Shown: piece by piece, positions 52,582 through 60,342 of the stretch
How the letters are laid out: the number at the start of each line of letters is the position of its first letter
Position numbering within the stretch: position 1 is the stretch's first letter
Source of the DNA: Flavobacteriales bacterium
GTDB taxonomy: Bacteria > Bacteroidota > Bacteroidia > Flavobacteriales > Flavobacteriaceae
Assembly: GCA_026996605.1 (NCBI GenBank)
Contig: JALWLE010000060.1
Coordinates: forward strand, 1-64,000
Length of the DNA: 64,000 nucleotides
Direction: 5' to 3'
The notes under the pieces: model-generated
What the model was told of the DNA's origin: nothing
The model's input: the letters and a program-made list of their open reading frames with translations, nothing else
Databases searched by the model: none
Made by a program: the position numbers and the translations under genes

Positions 52582-53155
52582 CTTCTTCTTTGCTGCTCTT
52601 TCAAACATCCACAGCATCTATTCCTTTCTGCTTCTTGCTCATTTTCTTTGATGGTTTGTATCATTTTTTAGATGTTAACGTTTTGTAATCTCGTAATAAT
52701 CCTGTAGGATCTTCATTAGTAGAACGAAATATAAAATGAACATGACTAGGCATAAAGCAATATGCAAACAATTCCATTCCTTTATGTTTTCTACAATAAA
52801 CGACACTTTCAGTTAATATATTGTAATAAACCTGTCTTGTAAATAGAACTTCCTCAAAAGCTCAGAAGTGCATTGATTTTGTAATTTTTGAAGTGTAGAT
52901 GTATATAAATACTTCAAACTGAAAAAGTTGCAAAAGCAGTGTGCTTCTGAGCAACAAAAAGCTTCTCATTACGATGTCATAAATGCAAGGAAATATGGAA
53001 TTTTATTAAATAAAGTCGCATTTAAGAACACCATTTTTAATATTCATCACTTTGAGTGTTTTTGAGGAAGCCCTAAATACATCAATCCGATTTACTGTAG
53101 CAAAAGAAACAAAGTAAGCCGCAGAAGGATTATGAAACTTATAATTTCTACTCAT
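52582..53155 (-). pseudogene. RAYT pseudogene
   Basis: Removing 52846-53073 and one copy of the 6-bp duplication gives an in-frame start MSRNYKFHNPSAAYFVSFA, then IDVFTRQVYYN, and the HUH block AYCFMPSHVHFIF. It then breaks: six A at 52661-52666 where seven are needed (giving stop TGA), a missing base in the ENEQESRKE region, and TAG for the Trp of KEWMLWMFERAAKKK. The gene stops at AAKKK at the REP-like end, without the catalytic Tyr region. It is therefore dead in four ways. Confidence 0.75.
52846..53073. mobile_element. 228-bp MITE-like insertion
   Basis: Terminal inverted repeats: GAACTTCCTCAAAAGC at the left and, read inward on the other strand, GGGCTTCCTCAAAAAC at the right, with further matching to AAGTG. 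It is flanked by the direct repeat TAAATA at 52840-52845 and 53074-53079. It holds no gene. It splits the RAYT pseudogene between IDVF and TRQVYY. Confidence 0.75.
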
Positions 53156-53210
53156 ACAACAAATGTATTAAAAAAAGATGATATGTCATTTTTCTTACTC
53201 TTACATGCCT

Positions 53211-53234
53211 CTAGCTACAAGCTGGCGGGAGTAG
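53211..53234. repeat. REP-like palindrome at the right end of RAYT element 2
   Basis: CTAGCTACAAGCTGGCGGGA, partly self-complementary and inverted relative to 52532-52564. Confidence 0.5.
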
Positions 53235-53307
53235 TGTGAAATGTATCAAAAATTAATATTTAAGCATTTCTATAAAATACCTATCTTTATGCTTCAAAAA
53301 AAATATT

Positions 53308-54075
53308 ATGTCAAAACCACTAATTTTTGTTACCAATGATGACGGTATCACTGCACCGGGCATTAGAGCCTTGATTGAGATGATGAACGAATTAGGCGAA
53401 GTAGTTGTCGTGGCACCCGACCGGGTGCATTCGGGCAAAGGGCATGCCGTAACCATACACCAACCTTTGCATTTAGACCCGATAACGATTGATGACGGAC
53501 CGCAAAAAGAATTTAAAACCAACGGGATGCCGGTTGATGCCGTTAAACTCGGTCTGGCACATGCGGTTGACCGTCAACCGGATTTGCTGGTATCCGGACT
53601 TAACCACGGTGTAAACAATTCGGTCAATGTTTTATACAGTGGCACTATGGGGGCAGCTATTGAAGGGGCAATCGAAGGGATTCCATCTATCGGTTTTTCA
53701 TTAGACAATTATGATTGGCATGCCGACCTAGAACCGGCAAAACACTATATGAAAAAAATTGCCTCACAAGTACTTCAAAATGGGTTACCTAAAGGTATTG
53801 CACTTAATGTCAATATCCCGAATTTACCTTTAGATGACATCAAAGGTATTAAGGTTGCCCGTCAAGCCATGGACAAATGGAACGAAACCTATGACAAACG
53901 TACCAATCCCTTCGGACGCGACTATTATTGGCTCAACGGTAATTTTACTTATGAAGACAAAGGACAAGATACTGATGTTTATGCCATCAAAAACGGTTTT
54001 GTGTCGATTGTGCCGGTACAATTTGACCTCACGGCGCACAGGGTGATTAATGATTTAAAAAATCTGGAAGAATAA
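53308..54075 (+). CDS. surE: 5'/3'-nucleotidase SurE
   Basis: A 255-residue stationary-phase survival nucleotidase. The metal-binding N terminus IFVTNDDGITAPGI has the double Asp, and the family blocks VVVAPDRVHSGKGHAVTIHQP (about 32-52), DLLVSGLNHGVNNSVNVLYSGTMGAAIEG (about 94-122) are complete. It dephosphorylates nucleoside monophosphates. It is followed by a hairpin and then by the HIT and dnaG genes. Confidence 0.95.
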   Translation: MSKPLIFVTNDDGITAPGIRALIEMMNELGEVVVVAPDRVHSGKGHAVTIHQPLHLDPITIDDGPQKEFKTNGMPVDAVKLGLAHAVDRQPDLLVSGLNHGVNNSVNVLYSGTMGAAIEGAIEGIPSIGFSLDNYDWHADLEPAKHYMKKIASQVLQNGLPKGIALNVNIPNLPLDDIKGIKVARQAMDKWNETYDKRTNPFGRDYYWLNGNFTYEDKGQDTDVYAIKNGFVSIVPVQFDLTAHRVINDLKNLEE

Positions 54076-54077
54076 GG

Positions 54078-54102
54078 AGAGCCGTTTTGCCGAAACGGCT
54101 CT
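54078..54102 (+). terminator. Hairpin after surE
   Basis: AGAGCCGTTT (54078-54087) pairs with AAACGGCTCT (54093-54102). It is followed by A, not T, on the plus strand, so termination strength is uncertain. Confidence 0.55.
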
Positions 54103-54129
54103 AAAAAATTATCATGTAGAGATAATTCG

Positions 54130-54137
54130 TAAATTTG
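54130..54137 (+). promoter_or_regulatory. Promoter -7 element for HIT-dnaG
   Basis: TAAATTTG, 17 bases before the HIT start at 54155. Confidence 0.55.
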
Positions 54138-54154
54138 TAAAAAACCAAAAGATT

Positions 54155-54559
54155 ATGAGTTCTATTTTTACCAAAATTATCAATCGGGAAATTCCGGCTT
54201 ATATTGTAGCCGAAGATGACAAGTATATTGCTTTTCTCGACATTTTTCCCAATGCCAAAGGACATACTTTGGTAGTCCCGAAACAAGAAGTAGATAAGAT
54301 TTTTGATTTGTCCGAACAGGCTTATCTTGACTTGATGCAATTTGCCCGCAAAGTAGCCAAAGCTCAAGAGCAAGTGTTTACCGGTGCCAAACGCATCGGA
54401 ATGGCGGTGGTCGGGTTAGAAGTGCCACACGTTCATGTACATCTGATTCCGCTCAACGATATGAGCGATATGGATTTTGGCAAAAAAGTAGAATTGACAG
54501 AAGCCGATTTTAAAGATATGCAAAAACGCATGCAAGAAGCTTTTCAACAAGTGAAATAA
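54155..54559 (+). CDS. HIT family nucleotide hydrolase
   Basis: A 134-residue HIT protein. IFTKIINREIPAYIVAEDDKY at the start and the histidine triad VPHVHVHLIPL (about 89-99) mark the Hint/HINT-like branch, which hydrolyses aminoacyl- or lysyl-adenylates and related nucleotides. dnaG begins 6 bases after its stop, so the two are co-transcribed. Confidence 0.92.
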   Translation: MSSIFTKIINREIPAYIVAEDDKYIAFLDIFPNAKGHTLVVPKQEVDKIFDLSEQAYLDLMQFARKVAKAQEQVFTGAKRIGMAVVGLEVPHVHVHLIPLNDMSDMDFGKKVELTEADFKDMQKRMQEAFQQVK

Positions 54560-54565
54560 CCGGTA

Positions 54566-56542
54566 ATGATTAAACGCGAAACCATAGAAAAAATATTTGA
54601 TACGGCAAGGGTCGAAGAAGTCATCGGCGACTTTGTCAATCTGAAACGTGCCGGAAGCAACTTGAAGGGTTACAGCCCGTTCAACGACGAAAAAACACCG
54701 TCGTTTATGGTTTCGCCATCCAAGCAAATTTGGAAAGATTTCAGTTCGGGCAAAGGTGGCAATGTCATTTCATTTTTGATGGAACAAGAACGGATGACCT
54801 ATCCCGAAGCGCTACGTTGGTTAGCAAAACGCTATAATATAGAAATTGAAGAAGAAGAACAAAGTGCCGAAGACAAACAAAAACAAACCGAACGCGAAGC
54901 CATGTTTCTGGTTTTGGAATTTGCTAAAAATTGGTTTAAAAGCCAGTTGTTTGACACCGATACGGGAAAATCTGTCGGATTGGGGTATTTTAAAAGTCGC
55001 GGTTTCCGTCAAGAGACTTTAGAATTGTTTGAAACAGGTTTTTCACCCGACCGTCATGATGCTTTTACCCAAGCGGCGCTAAACAAAGGCTTTAAAAAAG
55101 AATTTTTAATTAAAACCGGTTTGACGCTTGAGCGCAACGACCGGCTTATCGATAGGTTTCGCGGACGGATTATGTTTCCTATTCACAGTTTGAGCGGACG
55201 AGTCTTGGGTTTTGGCGGGCGTATTTTGGACAGCAGTAAAAAAACGGCAAAGTATATCAATTCGCCTGAAAATGAGATATACCACAAAAGCAAAATCCTG
55301 TATGGCATTTACCAAGCCAAACAACAGATTGTCAAAGACGATCAATGTATTTTGGTAGAAGGTTATACCGATGTCATGGCGTTTCACCAAGCCGGTATCA
55401 AAAATACGGTAGCTTCATCGGGTACGGCACTGACCGTTGAGCAAATACAGCTTATCAAGCGGCTGACCAAAAATATTTTAGTCATTTTTGATGGCGACCG
55501 CGCCGGTATCAGTGCGGCACTGCGCGGTATAGATATGATTTTGGAACAAGGACTCAATGTCAAAGTTTTACTCTTACCGGACGGTGAAGACCCTGATAGT
55601 TTTAGTAAAAAGGTCAGCACGGACGAACTTATCTTATATATTGCTGATAATACGCAGGATTTTATCAATTTTAAAGCGGCGCTGTTACAAAAGGAAGCCC
55701 AGAATGATCCGGTTAAAAAAGGGGAACTGATTAGAAGTATTATTGAGAGTATTGCCAAAATACCCAATGCTATTCAACAGGAAATATATATCAAAGAGGT
55801 GGCACGTATTATGGATATTTCCGAGAACGCTTTATTTAGAGAACTGGCTTTGGCATTAAAAGGAATAGCTCGTCGGGTTGAAAAAGACGCTTTGCGTCAG
55901 AAGCAGAAAGAAACCTTAAAGCCGGTTACTAAAAACAAACCGGAAGTTCCCGCTTTGAATAAGCGTGATATTTTGGAGCGAGAAATTATTAAATTGTTGC
56001 TGTTATACGGCACCAAAGAAATAGAAGTGGAAGATTGGGATATTAAAGAAATACCGGAAGACAATTCCGAACCTGTTATCGAAAAATTTATGCGGACTAC
56101 CGTTGTTGCCGATGAAATTTATAAGCAACTGCAAGAAGATGAAATGCAATTCAGCAATCCGGTTTTTAAAAAGTTGTATCAATTGATTATCCCCAAAAGT
56201 TTGGAACGACAAGAAATTGATGTCGCACAACTGATGCCGGAATTGTCTGAAGAAGAATCCCGCATGGTTTCGGATATTTTGATGGATGAAGAAAAATATG
56301 AGCTTGCAAACTGGGCGGACCGGCAAATTGAAGTTAAATCCAAAGAAGCGACTTTGGGTTGGCATGTGATGGATGTGTTACTGAATTTACGCCGGTTGTT
56401 GATTCAAGATTTGATCAACGAACAAAAAGAAACTTTAAAAGACATCGATTCCGAAAGAAAGCGAATTGATATTTTTAACGAAATCAAAGATTATTTATTT
56501 TTATTCCGTTTGGTTTCCACTAAACTTTTTCGATTGGCGTAG
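54566..56542 (+). CDS. dnaG: DNA primase DnaG with ligand-less zinc-finger domain
   Basis: A 658-residue primase. The N-terminal domain has the usual frame (NLKGYSPFNDEKTPSFMVSP, about 32-51, and SGKGGNVISFLM) but the zinc ligands are replaced: positions expected to be Cys, His, Cys and Cys are Ser37, Asn40, Asp58 and Ser61. Some Flavobacteriia primases share this, as I recall. The catalytic core is intact: GGRILDSSKKTAKYINSPE (about 215-233) and the TOPRIM motifs LVEGYTDVMAFHQAG and VIFDGDRAGISAAL. The C-terminal helicase-binding part is present. It follows the HIT gene by 6 bases. Confidence 0.93.
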   Translation: MIKRETIEKIFDTARVEEVIGDFVNLKRAGSNLKGYSPFNDEKTPSFMVSPSKQIWKDFSSGKGGNVISFLMEQERMTYPEALRWLAKRYNIEIEEEEQSAEDKQKQTEREAMFLVLEFAKNWFKSQLFDTDTGKSVGLGYFKSRGFRQETLELFETGFSPDRHDAFTQAALNKGFKKEFLIKTGLTLERNDRLIDRFRGRIMFPIHSLSGRVLGFGGRILDSSKKTAKYINSPENEIYHKSKILYGIYQAKQQIVKDDQCILVEGYTDVMAFHQAGIKNTVASSGTALTVEQIQLIKRLTKNILVIFDGDRAGISAALRGIDMILEQGLNVKVLLLPDGEDPDSFSKKVSTDELILYIADNTQDFINFKAALLQKEAQNDPVKKGELIRSIIESIAKIPNAIQQEIYIKEVARIMDISENALFRELALALKGIARRVEKDALRQKQKETLKPVTKNKPEVPALNKRDILEREIIKLLLLYGTKEIEVEDWDIKEIPEDNSEPVIEKFMRTTVVADEIYKQLQEDEMQFSNPVFKKLYQLIIPKSLERQEIDVAQLMPELSEEESRMVSDILMDEEKYELANWADRQIEVKSKEATLGWHVMDVLLNLRRLLIQDLINEQKETLKDIDSERKRIDIFNEIKDYLFLFRLVSTKLFRLA

Positions 56543-56612
56543 CCCTCATAGAATTTCTAGTTTATTTCCCCAATACGACATAAAAAGGATAATTGTTTAT
56601 AAAAATTTTACC

Positions 56613-56644
56613 AGACCTAGCAGGTTAGCAAAACCTACTAGGTC
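56613..56644. repeat. AT-rich palindromic repeat, copy 7
   Basis: AGACCTAGCAGGTT and AACCTACTAGGTC arms between convergent dnaG and alr; a partial copy (GCTAGGTCTG) lies at 56662-56671. Confidence 0.65.
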
Positions 56645-56698
56645 AAATGGTACAACAATTTGCTAGGTCTGTAAAAAAGCCGAATAGATATTTCAGCA

Positions 56699-57790
56699 TC
56701 AAACCATTTTTCTAGGTAAACGCCGGCTTAATCGGGCAATGATTTCATAAGGAATCGTATCGAGTTGATGGGCTAGTTCATAAACACTTTCGTAGTCAAA
56801 AACAATGACTTCATCCCCTTGCTCACAGGGTGTTCCGGTCAAGTCAATACTCATGGTATCCATACTGACAGTACCAACCACCGGCACTTTATATCTGCGA
56901 CATTTGACATAAAAATTATGATACCCCAAGCGCCTGTCAATCCCATCGGCATAGCCCAAGGGCAAAAGCCCTATCCGACTGTTTTGCGGTGCTTTAAACC
57001 GGCGATTATAACCGACCGTACTACCGGTTGGCAGGTTTTTAACTTGATTGATTTTGGTTATCAAACGGGCTAAGGGCAATAAGTCGTCCTTGTGTTGACT
57101 AACTAGATTATAACCAAACAATCCCAAGCCCGGGCGTACCATATCGTATTGTGCTTCCGGAAACCGAAAAATACCGGCGGTATTGAGCAAATGCCTGAAA
57201 AAAGTATCAGAGATGTTTTTTGATAATTGCCGGCTCATCATATCAAAAGTCTGTATTTGGGACCGTGTAAATGGATCTTCAGCCGGGTCTTCGGCAGCTG
57301 CCAAATGCGAAAAGACACTTTTAATTGAAACACTGTTAGTTTGCTGCAATATTTGAATTAGATCACTTAATTCTTCCGGCATGATGCCTGCACGATGCAT
57401 ACCCGTGTCGAGTTTAAGATGAATCGGGAATCCGGTTATTTGATGTTGATTTAAATAGGCGATTAATTGGTTGAGATAAGCCAACGAGCTGATTTCCGGT
57501 TCGAGACGGTAGTTTATCAAGGCATCAAAATGTTCAAAAGACGGATTAAAAACCAATAGATTGGTTTGAATCCCTTTTTGGCGTAGCGCTACGGCTTCGT
57601 TGATATAGGCAACAGAAAAATAATCAATGGCTTGTTTTTCTAAATATTTGCCTATTTCATAAGCGCCCAAACCATATGCATTGGCTTTAAGATTAGCCAA
57701 AATTTTAGTATCCGGTTGCAAATGACTTTTTATCGTTTTCAGATTGTGTTTCAGTCGTTTCCGGTCAATTTCGATATGGCTTTCGCGCAT
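56699..57790 (-). CDS. alr: Alanine racemase
   Basis: A 363-residue PLP enzyme that supplies D-alanine for peptidoglycan. The PLP Lys is in KILANLKANAYGLGAYE (about residues 29-45), and SMDTMSIDLTGTPCEQGDEVIVF is the C-terminal domain block. The start MRESHIEIDRKRL at 57790 is chosen over an upstream one at 57844 because the family begins here and the gene then starts 4 bases after the tdk stop. Pairing with tdk looks like an operon of convenience. Confidence 0.92.
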   Translation of the reverse strand: MRESHIEIDRKRLKHNLKTIKSHLQPDTKILANLKANAYGLGAYEIGKYLEKQAIDYFSVAYINEAVALRQKGIQTNLLVFNPSFEHFDALINYRLEPEISSLAYLNQLIAYLNQHQITGFPIHLKLDTGMHRAGIMPEELSDLIQILQQTNSVSIKSVFSHLAAAEDPAEDPFTRSQIQTFDMMSRQLSKNISDTFFRHLLNTAGIFRFPEAQYDMVRPGLGLFGYNLVSQHKDDLLPLARLITKINQVKNLPTGSTVGYNRRFKAPQNSRIGLLPLGYADGIDRRLGYHNFYVKCRRYKVPVVGTVSMDTMSIDLTGTPCEQGDEVIVFDYESVYELAHQLDTIPYEIIARLSRRLPRKMV

Positions 57791-57794
57791 TGGT

Positions 57795-58391
57795 TTAAGT
57801 TTTCTTTTGTTGTCGTTCTGCCATGGCTTTGACGTATGCGGCACGGCTTAAAGGTTCATATTCTTGGGTTTCGCCCAGTAAAACCAGTTTGTCGTCATCC
57901 GTCAATCGGTAACTATAATGTGCCAAATTGCCGGTACGCGTACAGACGGCATGTACTTTGGTTACATATTCGGCAATTGCCATAAGATAGGGCATAGGAC
58001 CGAAGGGTTTGCCCATAAAATCCATATCCAGTCCGGCAACTACTACTCTGACACCTTTATTTGCCAGTGCATTGCACACATCGACGATTTCGTCAGAGAA
58101 AAATTGTGCTTCATCAATACCGACTACTTCTACATCTTCCGACAGTAAAAGAATTTCTTGCGGCGAAGAAACAGCGGTAGAAGGTATCTCGTTTTTATCA
58201 TGTGATACAATATTCGTTTCGTGATAACGGGTATCGATTTTAGGTTTAAAAATTTCGACTTTTTGTTTGGCAAATTGTGCGCGCTTTAACCGGCGGATGA
58301 GTTCTTCGGTTTTGCCGGAAAACATACTGCCGGTAATGACTTCTATCCAGCCGAGATTGTCTTTATGGTTTACAGGTATTTCTAAAAACAT
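57795..58391 (-). CDS. tdk: Thymidine kinase
   Basis: A 198-residue type II thymidine kinase. The Walker [19 protein letters not shown] lies at about 21-38, Walker B/lasso entry [10 protein letters not shown] at about 90-99, and [31 protein letters not shown] at about 119-149 is family-specific; only part of the usual zinc-Cys set is present (VCTRTG). It salvages thymidine to dTMP. alr follows directly. Confidence 0.93.
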   Translation of the reverse strand: MFLEIPVNHKDNLGWIEVITGSMFSGKTEELIRRLKRAQFAKQKVEIFKPKIDTRYHETNIVSHDKNEIPSTAVSSPQEILLLSEDVEVVGIDEAQFFSDEIVDVCNALANKGVRVVVAGLDMDFMGKPFGPMPYLMAIAEYVTKVHAVCTRTGNLAHYSYRLTDDDKLVLLGETQEYEPLSRAAYVKAMAERQQKKT

Positions 58392-58426
58392 ATTAAGTGC
58401 TTATGGTTAATTTCTTTTTTATTTTG

Positions 58427-58493
58427 AACCACATAAGTCACATAAGTTCATATAAGTTTTTTCCTTTTGTGTTCTTATGTGTCTTATGTGGTT
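58427..58493. repeat. Inverted repeat with AACCACATAAGTCACATAAG arms
   Basis: The left arm (58427-58446) pairs with 58474-58493, with one mismatch. A single arm occurs also at 4047-4073. Confidence 0.7.
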
Positions 58494-58518
58494 AAATTTT
58501 ATGTTTTTAATTTTTTTG

Positions 58519-58582
58519 AACCATAAAAGTATTAAAAGGTCATAATTTTTTTCTTTTAATTTCTTTTATGTCTTTTATGGTT
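58519..58582. repeat. Related inverted repeat with AACCATAAAAG arms
   Basis: AACCATAAAAG (58519-58529) pairs perfectly with CTTTTATGGTT (58572-58582); the arms extend to 20 bases with three mismatches and resemble the neighbouring repeat. Confidence 0.6.
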
Positions 58583-58593
58583 TATTTTTTGAT

Positions 58594-58601
58594 TAAATTT
58601 G
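58594..58601 (+). promoter_or_regulatory. Promoter -7 element for the conserved gene upstream of rsmI
   Basis: TAAATTTG, 118 bases before the ATG at 58720. Confidence 0.45.
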
Positions 58602-58719
58602 TAACAACGAAATTAATTTATTTTTTGGCAAATTTTAACACGACAACCGGTTTTTTATTAACAATTTTCAACTCATATTTTTTAAGATTGATAGTCAATA
58701 TTTTATAAAAACTTTCATT

Positions 58720-59334
58720 ATGGATAAAAACAATGAACTTGTAAACATTTTAAGGGCGGAATTGACTTTGCTGACAAAAGATATCTTGCAAAATATTCAT
58801 CAAAAAGATTTGAAAGCACTGTATAAAGCCACACGGCAACTGCAAGAAAAAATGGCAGCCATAATGGTTTTAAAAGATCAATTGGAGATGACTGAATTGA
58901 TGGAAATATTAAAAATGAAACAATCGGAAAGTTCTGTTGAAAAACAACCGGAACAAATATCGGAAAAAGTTGAACCGGATATAACCGAAATAAAGAAAGA
59001 GAAAAGCATAGATAATCCGTACAAAAACATCAATAAAATGTCTTTTGTGCCAAAAGATGAAGCACATAAGAGCAGTAAGCAATCGACAAATCTCACTACG
59101 CATCATAAAAAAATCAATATCGGTTTAAACGACCGGATTTCATTTATCAAACATTTGTTTAATGGCGATCATGAAGCTTATACTAGTTTCATAGAACAAC
59201 TCAATGCTTTTGATAACTATGAAGGTGCATTGCGATATATTAACCAAGAGGTGAAGCCGAAATATCAGAATTGGGAAGCTAAAGACGAATATGAATTTCG
59301 TTTATTGCAGTTACTCGAATTAAAATTTGCTTAA
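58720..59334 (+). CDS. Conserved hypothetical protein upstream of rsmI
   Basis: A 204-residue cytosolic protein with a helical N-terminal part (residues 1-70, NELVNILRAELTLLTKDILQN), a low-complexity charged linker (about 70-125) and a conserved C-terminal domain (LNDRISFIKHLFNGDHEAYTSFIEQLN then YINQEVKPKYQNWEAKDEYEFRLLQLLELKF). The C-terminal pattern recurs in Flavobacteriia next to rsmI, to my memory, without an assigned function. It ends 13 bases before the rsmI start and is co-transcribed with it. Confidence 0.7.
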   Translation: MDKNNELVNILRAELTLLTKDILQNIHQKDLKALYKATRQLQEKMAAIMVLKDQLEMTELMEILKMKQSESSVEKQPEQISEKVEPDITEIKKEKSIDNPYKNINKMSFVPKDEAHKSSKQSTNLTTHHKKINIGLNDRISFIKHLFNGDHEAYTSFIEQLNAFDNYEGALRYINQEVKPKYQNWEAKDEYEFRLLQLLELKFA

Positions 59335-59347
59335 TAAAGGTTTAGGT

Positions 59348-60025
59348 ATGGAAGGGAAATTATTTGTCGTACCGACGCCCATCGGGAATCTGAAAGATAT
59401 GAGCTTTCGGGCTATTGAAGTGTTAAAAGATGTCGATTTAATCTTATCGGAAGACACGCGTACTTCCGGCAAATTGTTAAAGCATTTTGAGATTGTGACC
59501 CCGCAACGTTCTTATCATAAATTTAACGAACATAAAATTGTAGATGATTTGGTATCACAGTTGGAGCAGGGGAGGCGGTTCGCTTTGATTTCCGATGCCG
59601 GCACTCCGGCGATTTCCGACCCCGGGTATTTGATTGTACATAAGGCGATTGAAAAGAATATTCCAATTGAAACTTTACCCGGTGCTACGGCATTTGTACC
59701 GGCTTTGGTCAATTCGGGGCTACCGGCAGAGCGTTTTGTATTTGAAGGCTTTTTGCCGGTCAAAAAAGGCAGACAAACACGACTTAAATCACTGCAAGAT
59801 GAAACACGTACCATGATATTTTATGAATCACCACATAAATTGCTTAAAACTTTAAAAGATTTTGAAAATTATTTCGGAGAGGATAGAACCGTTTCCGTTT
59901 CACGTGAAATCAGTAAATTGTATGAGGAAACTATTAGAGGAAGTTTATCCGAAGTAAAGAAAAAACTCGAAGATAAACCGACAATCAAAGGGGAATTTGT
60001 GATTGTTTTAAAAGGGAAGGGTTAG
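59348..60025 (+). CDS. rsmI: 16S rRNA (cytidine(1402)-2'-O)-methyltransferase
   Basis: A 225-residue tetrapyrrole-methylase-fold enzyme that methylates C1402 of 16S rRNA. Family blocks: LFVVPTPIGNLKDMSFRAIEVLK (about 4-26), DVDLILSEDTRTSGKLL, LISDAGTPAISDPGYLIV (about 78-95), and FEGFLPVKKGRQTRL. The ATG at 59348 is chosen because GTPs of the family begin MEGKLFVVPTPIG; the upstream TTG would overlap the previous gene. Confidence 0.94.
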   Translation: MEGKLFVVPTPIGNLKDMSFRAIEVLKDVDLILSEDTRTSGKLLKHFEIVTPQRSYHKFNEHKIVDDLVSQLEQGRRFALISDAGTPAISDPGYLIVHKAIEKNIPIETLPGATAFVPALVNSGLPAERFVFEGFLPVKKGRQTRLKSLQDETRTMIFYESPHKLLKTLKDFENYFGEDRTVSVSREISKLYEETIRGSLSEVKKKLEDKPTIKGEFVIVLKGKG

Positions 60026-60342
60026 TGCCAAGTATCAAGTGGTCCGTGGAAAGTAATGAAGTTAAAACAGCTATTGAGAAGTATGATGTTAGTTTTGGCT
60101 ATTTCAAAAGATTTTCTTATTAGTTCTTTTGGATTTAAAATCTTAATGGTCGGAATTTCTTAATGTTTGATATTTAACCATATTAAAACTAGAGAAAATA
60201 AAAGACAAAGCAAGTATGAATTCATGTTTTTATATGATTTAATAAAATCTGAAATTGCAAATTTGACATCTGAAATGAATAAAACAGCCTCGTTTTTTCA
60301 AATAATCATATCATCAAATAATCAATATCATCAAAAATAAAT
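60026..60342. other. Intergenic region of 317 bp
   Basis: No gene is seen. Bases 60143-60158 and 60199-60213 match parts of the 2095-2461 gap. AGTGCCAAGT at 60026 resembles the 44275-44458 inverted repeat. CATCAAATAATCA-like units (60299-60342) precede the next start. Confidence 0.55.

Larger units (their letters stand above)
52532..53234 (-). mobile_element. RAYT element 2, decayed, with a nested MITE-like insertion
   Basis: A minus-strand RAYT remnant (start ATG at 53155) bounded by inverted REP-like palindromes: CTAACTTGTAGTTAG in 52532-52564 and CTAGCTACAAGC in 53211-53234. A 228-bp insertion sits at 52846-53073. Confidence 0.65.
58392..58719. other. Divergent intergenic region of 328 bp with two inverted repeats
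   Basis: No gene is seen. Two related inverted repeats (58427-58493 and 58519-58582) fill most of it. A plus-strand -7 element TAAATTTG at 58594-58601 could serve the gene at 58720, giving a leader of about 110 bases. Confidence 0.55.

Noticed and set aside
52312-52617. A functional 101-residue HELHH protein starting MLWMFERAAKKK
   Set aside because: Its first 12 residues are the end of the RAYT pseudogene and the next ones read through a REP-like palindrome, so the fusion looks accidental.
50182-53234. Prophage or integrative element
   Set aside because: No integrase, att repeats or structural phage genes; only RAYTs, toxin remnants and a MITE are present.
55384-55767. Open frame of 127 codons on the minus strand inside dnaG
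   Set aside because: It lies wholly antisense to a conserved gene, has no promoter or family pattern, and its composition follows the dnaG codons.
56003-56365. Open frame of 120 codons antisense to dnaG, rich in Phe
   Set aside because: Phe/Leu richness reflects Lys/Glu codons of dnaG on the other strand.
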